A stretch of DNA of 64,000 nt from Rhizobium jaguaris (GTDB lineage Bacteria > Pseudomonadota > Alphaproteobacteria > Rhizobiales > Rhizobiaceae). The notes beneath the pieces were generated by a model. The model was not told the origin of the DNA. It was given only the letters and a program-made list of their open reading frames with translations, and did not search any database. Below, piece after piece: positions 9,384 through 18,395 of the stretch. The translations under genes and the position numbers were made by a program. The stretch lies in assembly GCF_003627755.1 (NCBI RefSeq), contig NZ_CP032694.1:2905501-2969500 (forward strand), given 5' to 3'. Each line of letters starts with the position of its first letter. The stretch's first letter is position 1.

Positions 9384-10523
9384 TTAGCGGCCACCGAGAA
9401 CAGTGCGCATTTCTACCAGATTCGAGCGCACGCGCAGAATATAGAAGCCCATCGTTGCGAGATGGCTCGGCATGATCCAACCGTCCTCACGCCCGTTCGA
9501 GATGATAAACGGCTGGATCCGCAAGGCGGCCTGCAACTGCCTCATGGTGCTGGTCCAGAGCGTGCCGAGATTGCGCTCCGCTATGACTTGCTGGAAATCG
9601 GCGCCCACGGCGCTCAGGATGCCGTAATAGCCGTAGAGTTGGCCATAGGCGAACCAGAAACGATCGTCGGCGCGCATGTCGAACCAGCCGTAATTGTGGT
9701 TTTCCGATCGCTCCGCCAGAATATCCGACGTGCTGCCGAGATCGTTGGCGACACGATCGATGAATTGCAGAAGATTGTCGGCGCGGCTGTCGAAGACGGC
9801 ATTACAGGTGCCGAGATCGGCGTTGAACTTGCGCAGGCTGCCGATTGCGGCGCGATAATAGCTCGGCGTCGGCGTCTTCGGACCAAAGGGTCGCATGCCG
9901 AAATACCAGCTCGTTTCGTCGAATTGCAGATTGCCGCGGGCGCTCTGCAGGTCGCTGTTGATGCCGGATGTGCCGCGCACGCGGCCGAGTGTATCGACCA
10001 ACTCCACTGCCGTGCGCCGCACCGCCTGGTTTACGCCGCGCTGAAAAGCCGCCTTGTTGTCGAGGAACGGCGTGTCGTCCCAGCTCATGCCGAAGAATCC
10101 GAGCTTGAAGAGCAGCATCGAGGAGATCCAGGCATTCTGGTTGACATTGAAATCGATAAGGTCGGCGGTGACATCGACGATCCCCGAGGTCTGGCAGGTT
10201 TTCGGCGCATTCGCAGCTGCCTGCTGACCATCCGCTGCCGGCAGTTGCTGCCCTGCCCCTACCTTACGATCTGCAAACTTGTAGACATCGGGATAATTGG
10301 CGTCGAAGCCACTCCAGACCTGCGTCTGCCAGATAAAATAGACGTAGAGCGTCGCGATCAGTGCCAGGAAAGCGGCAATCGGCAACTTGATCAGCCAATT
10401 GCGCTGACGGTACCAGCCATGGGCGGCAAGAAATGGCCACACGATCCAAACGACGAGAAGCCCAAAACCGCGCGCAATGGCACGGCCGATCCGCTTGAAG
10501 AACGCAGTGATCGAATCGAGCAT
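9384..10523 (-). CDS. DUF2333 family membrane-anchored protein
   Basis: This 379-residue protein has an N-terminal hydrophobic region with two transmembrane segments (FGLLVVWIVWPFLAAHGW and IKLPIAAFLALIATLYVYF) followed by a long soluble domain. That pattern and the sequence VWSGFDANYPDVYKF fit DUF2333. The ATG at 10523 (MLDSITAFFKRIG) is preceded by AAGGAGAGG; a longer frame from 10592 lacks such support. The soluble part contains many aromatic residues and is probably periplasmic. The gene lies downstream of a coiled-coil protein gene on the same strand, about 190 bases apart. Function unknown. Confidence 0.8.
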   Translation of the reverse strand: MLDSITAFFKRIGRAIARGFGLLVVWIVWPFLAAHGWYRQRNWLIKLPIAAFLALIATLYVYFIWQTQVWSGFDANYPDVYKFADRKVGAGQQLPAADGQQAAANAPKTCQTSGIVDVTADLIDFNVNQNAWISSMLLFKLGFFGMSWDDTPFLDNKAAFQRGVNQAVRRTAVELVDTLGRVRGTSGINSDLQSARGNLQFDETSWYFGMRPFGPKTPTPSYYRAAIGSLRKFNADLGTCNAVFDSRADNLLQFIDRVANDLGSTSDILAERSENHNYGWFDMRADDRFWFAYGQLYGYYGILSAVGADFQQVIAERNLGTLWTSTMRQLQAALRIQPFIISNGREDGWIMPSHLATMGFYILRVRSNLVEMRTVLGGR

Positions 10524-10717
10524 GAACCTCTCCTTTGCTGCGCCACGCGTCCTTCGGACGAGCAATGGGCGCAGTACACCTTCAATCCACATAGAGTCGG
10601 AAAACCGATCGGGATTTTCGAACTATATGCAGCCTATGGCTATTCTCGCTCCAGCAGATATGTGTTCCCGGAGGAGACAGCAACCGGCTGTTGTCATTTT
10701 TCAACCTGGGACGACGA

Positions 10718-11740
10718 TCAGCTCTCCGGCTCGATCTCTGCCGGCGGCTCGATCATGGTCGCTGGCGCAGGCGGCGGACGCGGGTCCAGCCGCCGTGTAA
10801 AGATATCGTCGGCGCGAGCCTTGCGCGCTGCGAGATCGTGCCCTGCAAGCACATTCTCCTCGAAGGTCGCGATCAGAGCTGCGACCAGCTCTGGTCTTTC
10901 GGTGGAGGGCAGAGCCGGTACGACTTCCGACGTCACGGCCTTCAGCAAAGCAATCCGCTGCTCGATATCGACAGTCAGCTTGCCCGTCATCGCGTTGACA
11001 GCCGCGATTTCCGCGTTCAGGACGTCAGCCAGTTCCTCATAGATATCAATGAGCCGCTGTAGCGCGGCTCGCCCCGGCTGCAAAGTCCGCTCCTGCTCAC
11101 GGAGAGCACCTTGTTCGGCAAGCAGCCTGTGATATTCGGTCTCCAATTCGGATCGGGAACCGGCATCATGAGCAGAAGGGATGCTACTGCGGCGGTCGGC
11201 AATTCTCGGAATTAAGGCATCGGTTTGGCGCTGCAGCTGCTCGATATCGAAATCAATGTGTCGTCGCCGCTCGATGATCCGCTCCAGATGCGACTCACAG
11301 TCGCGAAAGGATCGAACCAGCGCCGGCCGGGCGGTCTTGAACTGGGCGTCGAGGGAAGCTGAAGCCGCCAGCGCCGCCTCGAGATCGGCCGCGATCGACG
11401 CCGGCTTGGCATGGCCCATCCCGACCTTGCGCCCCGGTCCCCCGGAAGTGTCGATCCCGGCCTTTTCATCGAACAGCCGCCGGTGCTGTAAGTCTGCGCT
11501 TGCGGTAGCCAGATCGAGCTCTTTCACCAACGACAGGCTCCGGGCCTTCCAGCGGTCGAGCAACTCGATGGTCTCACGCACCAACGCCTCTTCAACCGGG
11601 AAATTGATGGTGTCGAGACGTCCGTCGCTCTTGGTGTGGCGACTGAGCCCGGCATTAGCCGCATCCATGCCTTTGATCGCGTTGTCGAGCGTCGCGCGCG
11701 CCTTGTCGATCTCGCCGCCGAAGGAGTGGACCTTGACCAT
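10718..11740 (-). CDS. Coiled-coil protein of unknown function
   Basis: I do not recognise this 340-residue protein. It is rich in Ala, Glu, Arg and Leu with long heptad-like stretches (for example around HLERIIERRRHIDFDIEQLQRQ and LEAALAASASLDAQFK) and no signal peptide or membrane segment. The C-terminus is proline-rich (PRPPPAPATMIEPPAEIEPES in part). The first ATG is at 11755 and MVKVHSFGGE begins at 11740; a GAGAG stretch sits about 10 bases before the latter, which I prefer weakly. It is followed by the DUF2333 gene on the same strand. A structural or scaffolding role is possible but is only inference. Confidence 0.65.
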   Translation of the reverse strand: MVKVHSFGGEIDKARATLDNAIKGMDAANAGLSRHTKSDGRLDTINFPVEEALVRETIELLDRWKARSLSLVKELDLATASADLQHRRLFDEKAGIDTSGGPGRKVGMGHAKPASIAADLEAALAASASLDAQFKTARPALVRSFRDCESHLERIIERRRHIDFDIEQLQRQTDALIPRIADRRSSIPSAHDAGSRSELETEYHRLLAEQGALREQERTLQPGRAALQRLIDIYEELADVLNAEIAAVNAMTGKLTVDIEQRIALLKAVTSEVVPALPSTERPELVAALIATFEENVLAGHDLAARKARADDIFTRRLDPRPPPAPATMIEPPAEIEPES

Positions 11741-11821
11741 GAAAGCATCTCTCAATTGCCGTCATTGGCGAGACTAACCGCTTAAACGCGCAAAGAAAAT
11801 GCCTGAACGCATAAACCTGCC

Positions 11822-12208
11822 TTACGGCGCAACAGCCGGGCTCTTCAGATAGGCGATCAAATTGTCGAGATCCTTGTCACTCTTCAAACCGGGGAAAGTC
11901 ATCTTCGTGCCTTTCACGAGGAATTGCGGACTGGGCAGGTATTTTCGCAGCAGCGCCTCGTCCCAGACTTTACCACCGGCGCCGAACGCTTTCATAGCGG
12001 GCGAATAATTGTAATCCGGGACGGAGGCCACTGGGCGACCGACCACACCCATCAGCGACGGGCCGACATGGTTTTCATGCGCGGTCGCCGTGTGGCAGAC
12101 GGCGCATTTCTTGAAGACTGCCGCGCCCGCTACTGCGTCTCCGTCGGCAAGGGCGGCGGAGGCAGACAAAAGAACGGCAGCCGCGGCCGCCAGACAGCGC
12201 AATTTCAT
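11822..12208 (-). CDS. Soluble class I cytochrome c
   Basis: The 128-residue protein begins with a cleavable signal peptide (MKLRCLAAAAAVLLSASAALA). It has one CxxCH haem site (KKCAVCHTA) and a distal methionine ligand in GTKMTFPGL, the layout of a small periplasmic cytochrome c of the c2/c552 type. The ATG at 12208 follows GGGAGGAGCT, a strong ribosome site; an upstream in-frame ATG at 12244 has none and would spoil the signal peptide. It should carry electrons between periplasmic or membrane partners, which are not encoded here. It lies immediately downstream of tdk on the same strand. Confidence 0.9.
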   Translation of the reverse strand: MKLRCLAAAAAVLLSASAALADGDAVAGAAVFKKCAVCHTATAHENHVGPSLMGVVGRPVASVPDYNYSPAMKAFGAGGKVWDEALLRKYLPSPQFLVKGTKMTFPGLKSDKDLDNLIAYLKSPAVAP

Positions 12209-12304
12209 AGCTCCTCCCGATCGGACATCTCGAAGCGATCCCAATTGCCGCGACCATAGAGAAATTCACTGCCGCTTGCGGGATGACGCAATGCCGCGGG
12301 CACT

Positions 12305-12886
12305 TCACTCCCCGGCTATCGCCTCCTCCCAGTGACGGCGGCAGAGCGAGACATATTTGTCGCTGCCGCCGATCTCAATCTGTGCACCCTCGTGCACCAC
12401 CCTGCCCTGTCCATCCAGGCGCACCAGCATCGTCGCCTTGCGGCCGCAATGGCAGATCGTCCGCACTTCACGCATCTCGTCGGCGATCGTCAGAAGTTCC
12501 TGCGAGCCCGGAAACAGCTTGCCTTGGAAATCGGTGCGCAGACCATAAGCCATGACGGGTACGCCAAGGCGGTCGACAATGTGGGCAAGCTGCCAGACCT
12601 GCTCGCGCGACAGAAATTGTGCCTCGTCGATGAAGACGCAGGCAAGCGGCTCCCCGACGTGCAGATTGTCCACCATCGCAAAGAGATCGTCCGACTCGTC
12701 GAAGGGAGTGGCGGCCATCTCCAGGCCAATGCGCGAGGCGATCTTTCCACGACCGGCACGATCATCGAGCGCGGCGATGAAGGCAACCGTCCGCATGCCG
12801 CGTTCCTGGTAGTTGTAAGCGGCCTGCAGCAGCATGGTCGATTTGCCGGCGTTCATCGTCGAATAGTGGAAGTAGAGCTTGGCCAT
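12305..12886 (-). CDS. tdk: Thymidine kinase
   Basis: This 193-residue enzyme phosphorylates thymidine to dTMP in the salvage pathway. It has the Walker A motif MNAGKST near residue 11, the Walker B-like VFIDEAQFL near residue 85, and the zinc-site cysteines with CHCGRKA near residue 147 and a C-terminal LCRRH. The ATG at 12886 (MAKLYFHYST) follows AAGGAG. A longer in-frame extension to 13024 is arginine-rich and not supported. Divergent from choX; the 231 bases between hold both promoters. Confidence 0.95.
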   Translation of the reverse strand: MAKLYFHYSTMNAGKSTMLLQAAYNYQERGMRTVAFIAALDDRAGRGKIASRIGLEMAATPFDESDDLFAMVDNLHVGEPLACVFIDEAQFLSREQVWQLAHIVDRLGVPVMAYGLRTDFQGKLFPGSQELLTIADEMREVRTICHCGRKATMLVRLDGQGRVVHEGAQIEIGGSDKYVSLCRRHWEEAIAGE

Positions 12887-13117
12887 GATATTCTCCTTGC
12901 GGGCTTCATGGGTGCTCCGTTGCCGGAAGGAAAGACGCCGTAGGCGAAAACCACAGGAATTGCGAGAGGCGGCGTGCGGGACAGAACGGCGGACACATTC
13001 GACCGGAAAATGCAGAAGTCGCATTCAGCCCCTGCAAACCGGCGCAAATACACTGAGGTCGCTTGAAAATGTCAGTTATTGGTGGTTGCTTGGGAACGCT
13101 AGACTGGGAGTTACACA

Positions 13118-14074
13118 ATGATAAAAATGACTTTTACAGCATTTGCTTTCGCTTCAGCTCTCTCCGCGCTGACGCTCGGTGCAACCACCGTTTCCGCCGC
13201 TGAAGCGGCAAGCTGTGGCACCGTGCATTTCGCCGATGTGGGCTGGACCGATATTACCTCGACCACGGCGACGGCCTCTATCCTTCTGAAGGCCCTCGGC
13301 TACGACACCGACATCAAGGTGCTCGCTGTTCCGGTGACCTATCAGTCGCTGAAGAACAAGGACATCGACGTCTTCCTCGGCAACTGGATGCCCTCCATGG
13401 CCGAGAACATCAAGCCGTTTGCCGCAGACAAGTCTGTCGAAACGGTTCGCGCCAACCTGGAAGGTGCCAAGTACACACTGGCGACCAACGAAAAGGGAGC
13501 CGCGCTCGGCATCAAGGACTTCAAGGATATCGCCGCCCACAAGGACGATCTCGACGGCAAGATCTACGGCATCGAGCCGGGCAATGACGGCAACCGCCTG
13601 GTTATCGACATGGTCGACAAGAACACCTTCGGCCTGAAGGGCTTCGAAGTGGTCGAATCCTCCGAGCAGGGCATGCTCGCGCAGGTTTCGCGCGCCGATA
13701 AGGAAGGCAAGCCGATCATCTTCCTCGGCTGGGCCCCGCATCCCATGAACAACACCTACAAGATGACCTACCTTACCGGCGGTGACGACGTCTTCGGACC
13801 GAATTTCGGCGGCGCGACCGTCTACACCAACGTCCGGGCAGGCTACCTGCAGCAATGCCCGAATGTCGGCGCCTTCGTCAAAAACCTCGTCTTCTCGCTG
13901 CCGATGGAAAACGACATCATGGGCAAGATCCTGAACGACAGCAAGGATCCTGAAGTGGCTGCCACGGAATGGCTCAAAGCCAATCCGACGGCGATCACCC
14001 CCTGGCTCGCCGGCGTCACCACCAAAGACGGCGGCGACGGGCTCGCGGCGGTCAAGTCCAAACTCGGCCTGTAA
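13118..14074 (+). CDS. choX: Choline ABC transporter, substrate-binding protein
   Basis: A 318-residue periplasmic binding protein with a signal peptide ending near ATTVSAAEA. The mature part begins CGTVHFADVGWTDITSTTATA, typical of the ChoX/glycine-betaine family, and has aromatic residues positioned to bind a quaternary amine (for example GNWMPSM, LGWAPHPMN). GGGAG lies about 8 bases before the ATG. It is the first gene of a choXWV operon, and a strong hairpin separates it from choW. This operon gives high-affinity choline uptake for osmoprotection and phosphatidylcholine synthesis in rhizobia. Confidence 0.93.
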   Translation: MIKMTFTAFAFASALSALTLGATTVSAAEAASCGTVHFADVGWTDITSTTATASILLKALGYDTDIKVLAVPVTYQSLKNKDIDVFLGNWMPSMAENIKPFAADKSVETVRANLEGAKYTLATNEKGAALGIKDFKDIAAHKDDLDGKIYGIEPGNDGNRLVIDMVDKNTFGLKGFEVVESSEQGMLAQVSRADKEGKPIIFLGWAPHPMNNTYKMTYLTGGDDVFGPNFGGATVYTNVRAGYLQQCPNVGAFVKNLVFSLPMENDIMGKILNDSKDPEVAATEWLKANPTAITPWLAGVTTKDGGDGLAAVKSKLGL

Positions 14075-14087
14075 CATCCGGGGATAA

Positions 14088-14109
14088 GGGGCGGCTCAAC
14101 CGCCCCTTT
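14088..14109 (+). terminator. Hairpin between choX and choW
   Basis: GGGGCGG and CCGCCCC form a perfect 7-bp stem around a 5-base loop, followed by TTT. Because it lies inside the operon, it is more likely to stop part of the transcripts or to stabilise the choX message than to end the operon. This would give more binding protein than permease. Confidence 0.65.
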
Positions 14110-14242
14110 CTCTTGCCTGAACGAGAGACTGCTTCCCTCCTATCGCGCCGCAGATCGGGTAGCGACCCGCGTGGCGCCATAGGCCGTTATTCTCCGGCGG
14201 CCCCATCCGGAACCACTTGAGACGTCCGGAATCGCCGCCCCA

Positions 14243-15103
14243 ATGGTGGGCAAAGACGTGAACTGGTTAACCGATTATCGCATCCCCATCGGTCCATGGG
14301 CCAAGGCCGTCGTGGATTGGCTGACGAGCAATGTCACATGGTTTTTCGACGGACTTTCCTTCGTCGTCGCCCATGTGATCACCGCGCTGCTATATGTGCT
14401 GCAGGCGCCGCATCCCTTGATCGTCGTCGTCGTTTTTGCGGCCATTGCCTACTGGCTGCGCCGGAGTATTCCTGTCACGGCTCTGACTTTGATCGGTCTG
14501 CTGATCACCATCAATCAGGGCTATTGGAAGGAAACGACCGAGACGCTGGCACTGGTGCTGGCCTCGACCTTCGTCAGCATGCTCGTCGGGGTTCCCCTCG
14601 GCATCGCTGCGGCCCGCCGCCCTTGGCTCTATGCCTTCATGCGGCCGGTTCTCGATCTGATGCAGACCATCCCAACCTTCGTCTATCTGGTGCCGGCGAT
14701 GATCCTGCTTGGTCTCGGCATGGTGCCGGGGCTGGTCGCTACCGTCGTCTTCGCCATCCCCGCACCGATCCGCATGACCCGTCTTGGCATCATATCGACA
14801 CCGCCATCTCTCGTCGAAGCAGCCGAGTCCTTCGGCGCAACGCAGCGGCAGGTGCTGCGCAAGGTCGAGCTCCCCTTCGCGACGCCGCAGATCATGGCCG
14901 GCCTGACCCAGACGATCATGCTCTCGCTCTCCATGGTGTCCATCGCTGCGCTCGTCGGCGCGCCTGGCCTCGGCGTGCCGGTGCTGCGCGCCTTGAACAA
15001 CGTCAACGTTGCCAAGAGCTTCGATTCCGGCGCGTGCATTGTCATCCTGGCAATCATTCTCGACCGCATGTTCCGTGCCCCCGGCGAAGGAGAAAATTCA
15101 TGA
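14243..15103 (+). CDS. choW: Choline ABC transporter, permease
   Basis: This 286-residue permease has several transmembrane segments and the ABC permease EAA loop near VEAAESFGATQRQVLRKVELP, followed by LPFATPQIMAGL. The start MVGKDVNWLTDYRIPIGPWAKAVVDW matches the usual ChoW/ProW N-terminus. Its stop overlaps the start of choV (ATGA), so the two are coupled. About 170 bases with a hairpin separate it from choX. Confidence 0.93.
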   Translation: MVGKDVNWLTDYRIPIGPWAKAVVDWLTSNVTWFFDGLSFVVAHVITALLYVLQAPHPLIVVVVFAAIAYWLRRSIPVTALTLIGLLITINQGYWKETTETLALVLASTFVSMLVGVPLGIAAARRPWLYAFMRPVLDLMQTIPTFVYLVPAMILLGLGMVPGLVATVVFAIPAPIRMTRLGIISTPPSLVEAAESFGATQRQVLRKVELPFATPQIMAGLTQTIMLSLSMVSIAALVGAPGLGVPVLRALNNVNVAKSFDSGACIVILAIILDRMFRAPGEGENS

Positions 15104-16149
15104 CCACCGCCGTCGGCTTCAAAAATGTCAGCATCATCTTCGGCGACCGCCCCGAGGCAGCACTCAAGCTCGCCGACGCGGGCAAGTCCCGCGATGAGAT
15201 CAGCAAGATGACCGGCCTGGTGCTCGGCGTCGCCAATGCCACCCTTGAGATCGAGGAAGGCGAAATCCTCGTGCTCATGGGCTTGTCCGGCTCCGGCAAG
15301 TCGACGCTGCTGCGTGCCGTCAACGGATTGGCGCCAGTGGTGCGCGGCGATGTCCTCGTCAACAGCAAAACCGGGCCGGTCAACCCCTATAGCTGCAGCC
15401 CCAAGGCGCTGCGAAACCTGCGCATGCACACCGTCTCCATGGTCTTCCAGCAGTTCGCACTGCTGCCCTGGCGCACCGTCGCCGACAATGTCGGCTTCGG
15501 ATTGGAGCTTGCCGGCGTGACGGAAGCCGAGCGCAAGAAACGCGTCGACGAACAATTGCAACTCGTCAACCTGACGCAATGGGCCAACCGGAGGGTCAAC
15601 GAACTCTCCGGCGGCATGCAGCAGCGCGTCGGTCTCGCCCGCGCCTTTGCCACGGGCGCACCGATCTTGCTCATGGACGAGCCGTTCTCGGCGCTCGATC
15701 CGCTGATCCGCACCCGCCTGCAGGATGAGCTTCTGGAATTCCAGCGCCGCCTGAAGCGGACGATCCTCTTCGTCAGCCACGATCTCGACGAGGCCTTCCG
15801 CATTGGCAACCGCATCGCCATCATGGAGAGCGGACGCATCATCCAGTGCGGCACACCGCAGGAAATCGTCAAAAATCCCGCCGATCAATATGTTGCCGAC
15901 TTCGTGCAGCACATGAACCCGATCAGCATGCTGACCGCTCGCGACGTCATGCAGCGGGGCCTCGGCCACACCGCAACAGGCGGCTCGGTCACTGCGACAG
16001 CAACTGCCACGACGCCGCTCATCGATATTCTCGACGCACTGACACGTCAGCCGGGCAACATCGGCGTCGTCGACAACGGCGCGATTATCGGGACGATTTC
16101 CGCGCAGGATGTCGTGGCCGGCCTCACCAGCCACCGGCGGAAGGAATAG
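15100..16149 (+). CDS. choV: Choline ABC transporter, ATP-binding protein
   Basis: The 349-residue ATPase has Walker A (GLSGSGKST), the Q-loop, the signature LSGGMQQRVGLARA, Walker B (ILLMDEPFSALDP) and the switch histidine (LFVSHDLDEA). An insertion of about 30 residues before the first strands (EAALKLADAGKSRDEISKMTG) is typical of the ProV/ChoV type. A C-terminal domain of about 80 residues resembles a CBS-like regulatory domain. The ATG overlaps the choW stop and has GAAGGAG upstream. The same frame is open upstream within choW, but those residues are shadow sequence. Confidence 0.95.
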   Translation: MTTAVGFKNVSIIFGDRPEAALKLADAGKSRDEISKMTGLVLGVANATLEIEEGEILVLMGLSGSGKSTLLRAVNGLAPVVRGDVLVNSKTGPVNPYSCSPKALRNLRMHTVSMVFQQFALLPWRTVADNVGFGLELAGVTEAERKKRVDEQLQLVNLTQWANRRVNELSGGMQQRVGLARAFATGAPILLMDEPFSALDPLIRTRLQDELLEFQRRLKRTILFVSHDLDEAFRIGNRIAIMESGRIIQCGTPQEIVKNPADQYVADFVQHMNPISMLTARDVMQRGLGHTATGGSVTATATATTPLIDILDALTRQPGNIGVVDNGAIIGTISAQDVVAGLTSHRRKE

Positions 16150-16155
16150 ATTTCA

Positions 16156-16182
16156 AAGCCCCTCCACCTCCAAGAGGGGCTT
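16156..16182 (+). terminator. Hairpin after choV
   Basis: AAGCCCCTC and GAGGGGCTT form a perfect 9-bp stem with a 9-base loop, 6 bases after the choV stop. The T-tract is missing, so termination may be imperfect, but position and symmetry suit the end of the operon. Confidence 0.6.
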
Positions 16183-16315
16183 GATAAATTCCTTCGCGAG
16201 CGCATGGAACGGCAACAATACACCCTATAAGAACTTGGGAACGGATGGCTCATGCAAGTCCCGGCCATCCCCTCCTTCACCGCATATTTCGGTGCAATGC
16301 CAGGTATCCCTAAGC

Positions 16316-17287
16316 TTATTGCGTGCTCGCGAGATATTTGCGAAAAAATGCAAGTACTTCAGCATCAAATTCCTTGTGAAACGCCGTTCGGTCGAAGCCC
16401 GGTCCGTCGGTGCAGACTTCGGGCGCGATCTTTGTCAATTCCGCCGGACAAGGGGCGAGAAAGGCGAAATGCTGGGAATTGGGCACCACGTGAAAATCCG
16501 GTTTTGACGGCAACTGGTTGGCTACGCCCAAGACGCTCTCCGGCGTCACGCCGCCGCCGCCCTGTTCGGAGGCCCATAGCTGCACTGGCACCGTTACCTT
16601 TTTGAAACTCTCCTCCGTGAAGAAGATGCTGAGCGGGTCGGCGATCACTGCAGCCTTGATGCGTGGGTCGTGGGCGAGTTCAGGGAGCTCTCCTTTGTGA
16701 ACCTGATCGCAGGGCGCGCTGTCCTTGCCTTCACATAGCCTCAAGCGCTTGCCGAAAAACGGGTTGGCGCCTATAGCGACGAGACCGGTGTAGCCCCCGC
16801 GTGAAAAGCCGAAAATGCCGATGCGGGCGGCATCGACGCTTGCGGAATCAGGCCATGGGCCGAGCACGAAGTCGATCGCCCGCCTGATGTCCGCTGGGCG
16901 ATCCACAAAGACCGAGAATTCGTCGGTACGGCTCTTGTCCATCGCATTGTCGCCGGGATGGTTGATGGCGACGACGATGAAGCCGGCATTCGCCAAGATC
17001 TCAGCCGTATCATGATGATCGAAGAAGGCGCCGCCCCTGCCATGCGAGATGATGACAAGCGGCAGTCTCTTGCCCGTAATCGGGCAATCCTTGGCGACGG
17101 ACATGATGAAGGGGCCAAGTTTCACTTCGTTTGCCGACTGAGCGCACGGATACCAGACCGCCCCTTCCAGTGGCTGAAGTGGCCCGCTGCCCGGCACCTC
17201 GATGAATTGGAAGCCGGCTGCATGCGCCAGTGAGGCCGCAAGACAAAGGAAAGCGGCAAGGATGAAGCTCAGGCGGGTCATTGTCAT
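16316..17287 (-). CDS. Secreted alpha/beta-hydrolase (dienelactone-hydrolase/PAF-acetylhydrolase-like)
   Basis: This 323-residue protein begins with a signal peptide (ending ASLAHA) and has the alpha/beta-hydrolase fold. Visible elements are the oxyanion loop LVIISHGRGG near residue 80, the nucleophile elbow GFSRGG with Ser162, and a C-terminal histidine in NSQHFAFL. Similar proteins are annotated as platelet-activating-factor acetylhydrolase-like or dienelactone-hydrolase-like enzymes. Substrate is unknown and it probably acts in the periplasm. Divergent from the padR operon that follows, with the promoters in about 180 bases between them. Confidence 0.8.
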   Translation of the reverse strand: MTMTRLSFILAAFLCLAASLAHAAGFQFIEVPGSGPLQPLEGAVWYPCAQSANEVKLGPFIMSVAKDCPITGKRLPLVIISHGRGGAFFDHHDTAEILANAGFIVVAINHPGDNAMDKSRTDEFSVFVDRPADIRRAIDFVLGPWPDSASVDAARIGIFGFSRGGYTGLVAIGANPFFGKRLRLCEGKDSAPCDQVHKGELPELAHDPRIKAAVIADPLSIFFTEESFKKVTVPVQLWASEQGGGGVTPESVLGVANQLPSKPDFHVVPNSQHFAFLAPCPAELTKIAPEVCTDGPGFDRTAFHKEFDAEVLAFFRKYLASTQ

Positions 17288-17464
17288 AGCTCCTTTAACG
17301 AGAAGTAATCGTCGGCAGGGTCGGTCCGCTCATGAAAATGCAGCCTAGCGGTGGATGATCGTGACAGCATCAGGAGTGCCTGAGACCCACGCCGGATGCA
17401 GACTAACTACTACCTTGCATAAACAGGTAGCTTGTTATATTCAGATTGTAAACCGGGGCTCGCC

Positions 17465-17791
17465 ATGACCGACTCGATCCAAGTCCAATTGCGAAAAGGC
17501 GCTCTTGATCTATGCGTCCTAGCCGTGCTGTCGCGAGGCGAAAGCTATGGCTACGAAATCGCCAGCACGTTGGTCGCCGCCGTCGGCATGGGGGAAGGTA
17601 CGATCTATCCTCTGATGCGGCGGATGCAGAATGACGGCCTCGTCGCCACGCGCATCGTCGAGTCAAGCAACGGGCCGCCCCGCAAATATTATCGGCTCAC
17701 GCCGTTGGGCCGGACGATTTTCGAAGCTCATCGTCGCGACTGGCGCTCCTTCACGGGCGCAGTCGATAAACTTCTTGAGGATTTGCCATGA
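17465..17791 (+). CDS. PadR-family transcriptional regulator
   Basis: A 108-residue winged-helix regulator: QLRKGALDLCVLAVLSRGESYGYEIAS is the typical PadR helix start and EGTIYPLMRRMQNDGLV the recognition region. The start at 17465 (MTDSIQVQL) fits the family; an upstream in-frame ATG at 17432 would add poorly conserved residues. It overlaps the DUF1700 gene by 4 bases. PadR, DUF1700 and DUF2807 genes form a recurring operon in bacteria, in which PadR probably represses its own operon. The upstream DNA is AT-rich with a repeated TAC/GTA pattern near the start, but I could not define an operator. Confidence 0.9.
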   Translation: MTDSIQVQLRKGALDLCVLAVLSRGESYGYEIASTLVAAVGMGEGTIYPLMRRMQNDGLVATRIVESSNGPPRKYYRLTPLGRTIFEAHRRDWRSFTGAVDKLLEDLP

Positions 17792-18360
17792 CCAGGGACG
17801 CCTTCTTGCGCACGCTGAGACTGGGGCTCGCCGGTCTGCCGCCTAAAGAGATCGAGGATATCGTTGACGACTATTCCGCTCATTTCGCCGAATCCGATGC
17901 CTCCGGCCGCAGCGAGACGGAGGTCGCGGCGGCGTTGGGCGACCCGGCCAGGATTGCCCGGGAGTTACGGGCCGAGGCCGGACTACGCCGATTTGAAGCC
18001 CACTGGAGCGTCTCGAACATGTTGGCGGCCGCGCTGGCCTTGGCTGGCCTCGCCATTGTCGACATCTTTTTCCTCTTGCCGCTGCTCATTGTCACGATCT
18101 TCGTTGTGCTCGGCCTTGCCATCGCGCTACTGGCCATCGGCGCGATAGGCCTCAAGATCATTCTCACCACGCTGCTGTTTGACCTTGGCGGCGCGGTCAC
18201 GGCGACTTTGAGCCGCGTCTTCATCGGCGCCGGGCTGATGAGTTGCCTTCTCGGCGGTGGCGCCTTGCTGCTGCTGGGGATGGGCGCGGGCATACGCATA
18301 TTCGGACACTATGCCCGCTTGCATTACCGCCTGGCTCAATCGGACCACGACCGCGTTTGA
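17788..18360 (+). CDS. DUF1700 (HAAS-domain) membrane protein
   Basis: This 190-residue protein has an N-terminal helical domain, LRTLRLGLAGLPPKEIEDIVDDYSAHFAE, of the HAAS type found with PadR regulators. At least three hydrophobic segments rich in Ala, Leu and Ile follow. It is encoded directly after padR with a 4-base overlap and before a DUF2807 protein. The set probably forms a membrane-linked sensor and effector, but the signal is unknown. Confidence 0.85.
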   Translation: MTRDAFLRTLRLGLAGLPPKEIEDIVDDYSAHFAESDASGRSETEVAAALGDPARIARELRAEAGLRRFEAHWSVSNMLAAALALAGLAIVDIFFLLPLLIVTIFVVLGLAIALLAIGAIGLKIILTTLLFDLGGAVTATLSRVFIGAGLMSCLLGGGALLLLGMGAGIRIFGHYARLHYRLAQSDHDRV

Positions 18361-18395
18361 GCGTTGCATCACACCGATCTGAAGGAAACCGGACA

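Noticed and set aside
9462..11042. A 526-codon plus-strand frame
   Set aside because: It opposes the DUF2333 gene and part of the coiled-coil gene, and its composition is that of a shadow frame.
14296..15099. An N-terminal extension of choV through choW
   Set aside because: The residues are an out-of-frame reading of choW; the ATG at 15100 has a ribosome site and gives the normal ATPase length.
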